NCBI GenBank assembly: GCA_025927935.1 | Contig: JAICKM010000445.1 | Span: 1 to 5,996, forward strand | DNA: 5,996 bases | Reading direction: 5' to 3' | From: Chloroflexia bacterium | Lineage (GTDB): Bacteria; Chloroflexota; Chloroflexia; QHBQ01; JADMIH01 | In this document: piece by piece, positions 5,498 through 5,996 of the stretch | Layout of the letters: each line of letters starts with the position of its first letter | How positions within the stretch are numbered: position 1 is the stretch's first letter | Made by a program: the position numbers and the translations under genes | Notes under the pieces: model-generated | The model's database searches: none | Told to the model about the DNA's origin: nothing | What the model saw: only the letters and a program-made list of their open reading frames with translations

Positions 5498-5902
5498 ATG
5501 CCGTATACACTGCTCGTCGTAGAAGCGAGCGAAACGAACAGGGATATGCTGGCGACTCTGCTGCGACGAAACGGATATCGAATCCTCGAAGCAAGCAACG
5601 GTGCTGAAGCCCTCAACTTAGCCGCCGAGGAGCAGATCGATCTGGTGCTCCTGGATTTGTCCCTCGCGGACCTGGATGGCGGCGCGATCATCCGCCGGAT
5701 GAAGGCGCTCCCCGCCCTGGCCGGCACGCCGATTATCGGCGTCAGCCCGCAGGATCGGCCCGGCGCTGCCGAAGCGGCCCGCGCCGCCGGGTGCGCCGGC
5801 TATATTACCCGGCCCATCGCCCTTGCCACGTTCCTCGACCTGCTCGCCGGGCACCTCCAGCAGACGGCATCCGGCCCGCCGGATGCCATGCCCGGCGCGT
5901 AG
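5498..5902 (+). CDS. DivK-like single-domain receiver with altered active-site residues
   Basis: The 134-residue protein is a receiver domain (about 3-120) with a short Pro/Gly tail. The N-terminal pattern VVEASETNRDML resembles the VVEDNxxNRDML type seen in DivK and relatives. Phosphoacceptor D53 (LLDLSLADLDG) and S83 are present. The second acidic residue of the metal pocket is Ala (A10 after E9), and the invariant Lys is Arg (R105 in ITRPI). These changes usually weaken phosphorylation or its conformational readout, so the protein may be a pseudo-receiver or work by docking. It follows the other receiver after 51 bp, unlike the ATGA-coupled genes before it, and has its own ribosome binding site. 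It probably belongs to the same operon. The frame is intact, so it is not a pseudogene. Confidence 0.87.
   Translation: MPYTLLVVEASETNRDMLATLLRRNGYRILEASNGAEALNLAAEEQIDLVLLDLSLADLDGGAIIRRMKALPALAGTPIIGVSPQDRPGAAEAARAAGCAGYITRPIALATFLDLLAGHLQQTASGPPDAMPGA
5866..5887 (+). terminator. Strong GC hairpin at the end of the operon, no U tract
   Basis: GGCATCCGG (5866-5874) and CCGGATGCC (5879-5887) are exact reverse complements around a four-base loop CCCG. The stem lies within the last codons of the final receiver gene (stop 5900-5902). No T run follows, so it is not a classical intrinsic terminator. It may aid termination or protect the mRNA 3' end. It may also simply reflect GC-rich coding sequence. 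Confidence 0.35.
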
Positions 5903-5960
5903 TCGTCCACCCCAGACCGGTTTGAAACCAGCCCCTACCGGAATCCATTCATGGGCGACG
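5903..5960. other. Spacer after the operon with an interrupted palindrome
   Basis: This short spacer contains GGTTT-G-AAACC at 5919-5929, a palindrome around one base, suitable for a small operator or weak stem. It also contains TACCGGAAT (5936-5944), a 9-mer that occurs at 2732-2740 in the divergent intergenic region, preceded in both places by AGCCC a few bases upstream. No T tract or gene is evident. Confidence 0.3.
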
Positions 5961-5996
5961 TTAATACACCACGAAGGAACGAAGCGCGCGAAGACG
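5961..5996. repeat. Start of a CACGAAG-type dispersed repeat, cut by the right edge
   Basis: TTAATACACCACGAAGGAACG and the bases following it contain CGAAG three times, at 5972-5976, 5980-5984 and 5989-5993, an irregular period of 8-9 bases. This resembles an intergenic repeat that I recall from many Chloroflexota and Planctomycetota genomes (TTAACCACGAAGG-ACACGAAG form). The match is from memory and the copy is incomplete. Confidence 0.45.

Noticed and set aside
5951..5996. Possible start of a new plus-strand gene (ATG 5951, MGDVNTPRR)
   Set aside because: Only 15 codons are visible, there is no good ribosome binding site, and most of the stretch looks like a dispersed CGAAG repeat.

Overview
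The window is GC-rich bacterial DNA holding two divergent gene groups separated by a 469-bp intergenic region (2499-2967). The best guess for the source is Chloroflexota. The clues are the membrane-protein family at the left end, whose motifs resemble paired glycosyltransferase-like proteins of that phylum, the soluble receiver-kinase proteins, and two GC-rich dispersed repeat types common in such genomes. No rRNA, tRNA, CRISPR array or transposase is visible, so the taxonomic call is inference.

Left, minus strand (1-2498): two overlapping genes for membrane proteins. The upstream one (2498 down to 405, 697 aa from the preferred start) is a polytopic GT-C-like protein. The second (418 down past the left edge) starts inside its 3' end with a 14-nt overlap, and has a proline/glycine-rich cytoplasmic tail, one membrane segment and an exported part. 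A GC-rich palindromic repeat (286-350) lies within the coding sequence of that tail. The pair probably serves cell-surface polysaccharide or glycoconjugate assembly.

Middle (2499-2967): an extended -10 promoter facing left, placed so that the leftward mRNA would be leaderless. To its right is an AT-rich segment with five copies of GGTAAGG/CCTTACC and an extended -10 element facing right. A leader hairpin lies just before the ribosome binding site of the rightward operon. The layout resembles an autoregulated PhoB/OmpR-type promoter.

Right, plus strand (2968-5902): a compact two-component operon. It encodes an OmpR/PhoB-family response regulator, a soluble receiver-histidine kinase, a stand-alone CheY-like receiver and a second stand-alone, partly degenerate DivK-like receiver. 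The first three genes overlap by ATGA; the fourth follows after 51 bp with its own Shine-Dalgarno sequence. One kinase therefore sits with four receiver domains and no transmembrane or obvious sensor domain, suggesting a cytoplasmic phosphorelay. A strong hairpin overlaps the end of the last gene, and a CACGAAG-type dispersed repeat begins at the right edge.

The domain families are all well known. The most unusual content is the receiver-heavy, sensorless architecture, the repeated operator-like box, and the repeat carried inside a coding sequence.
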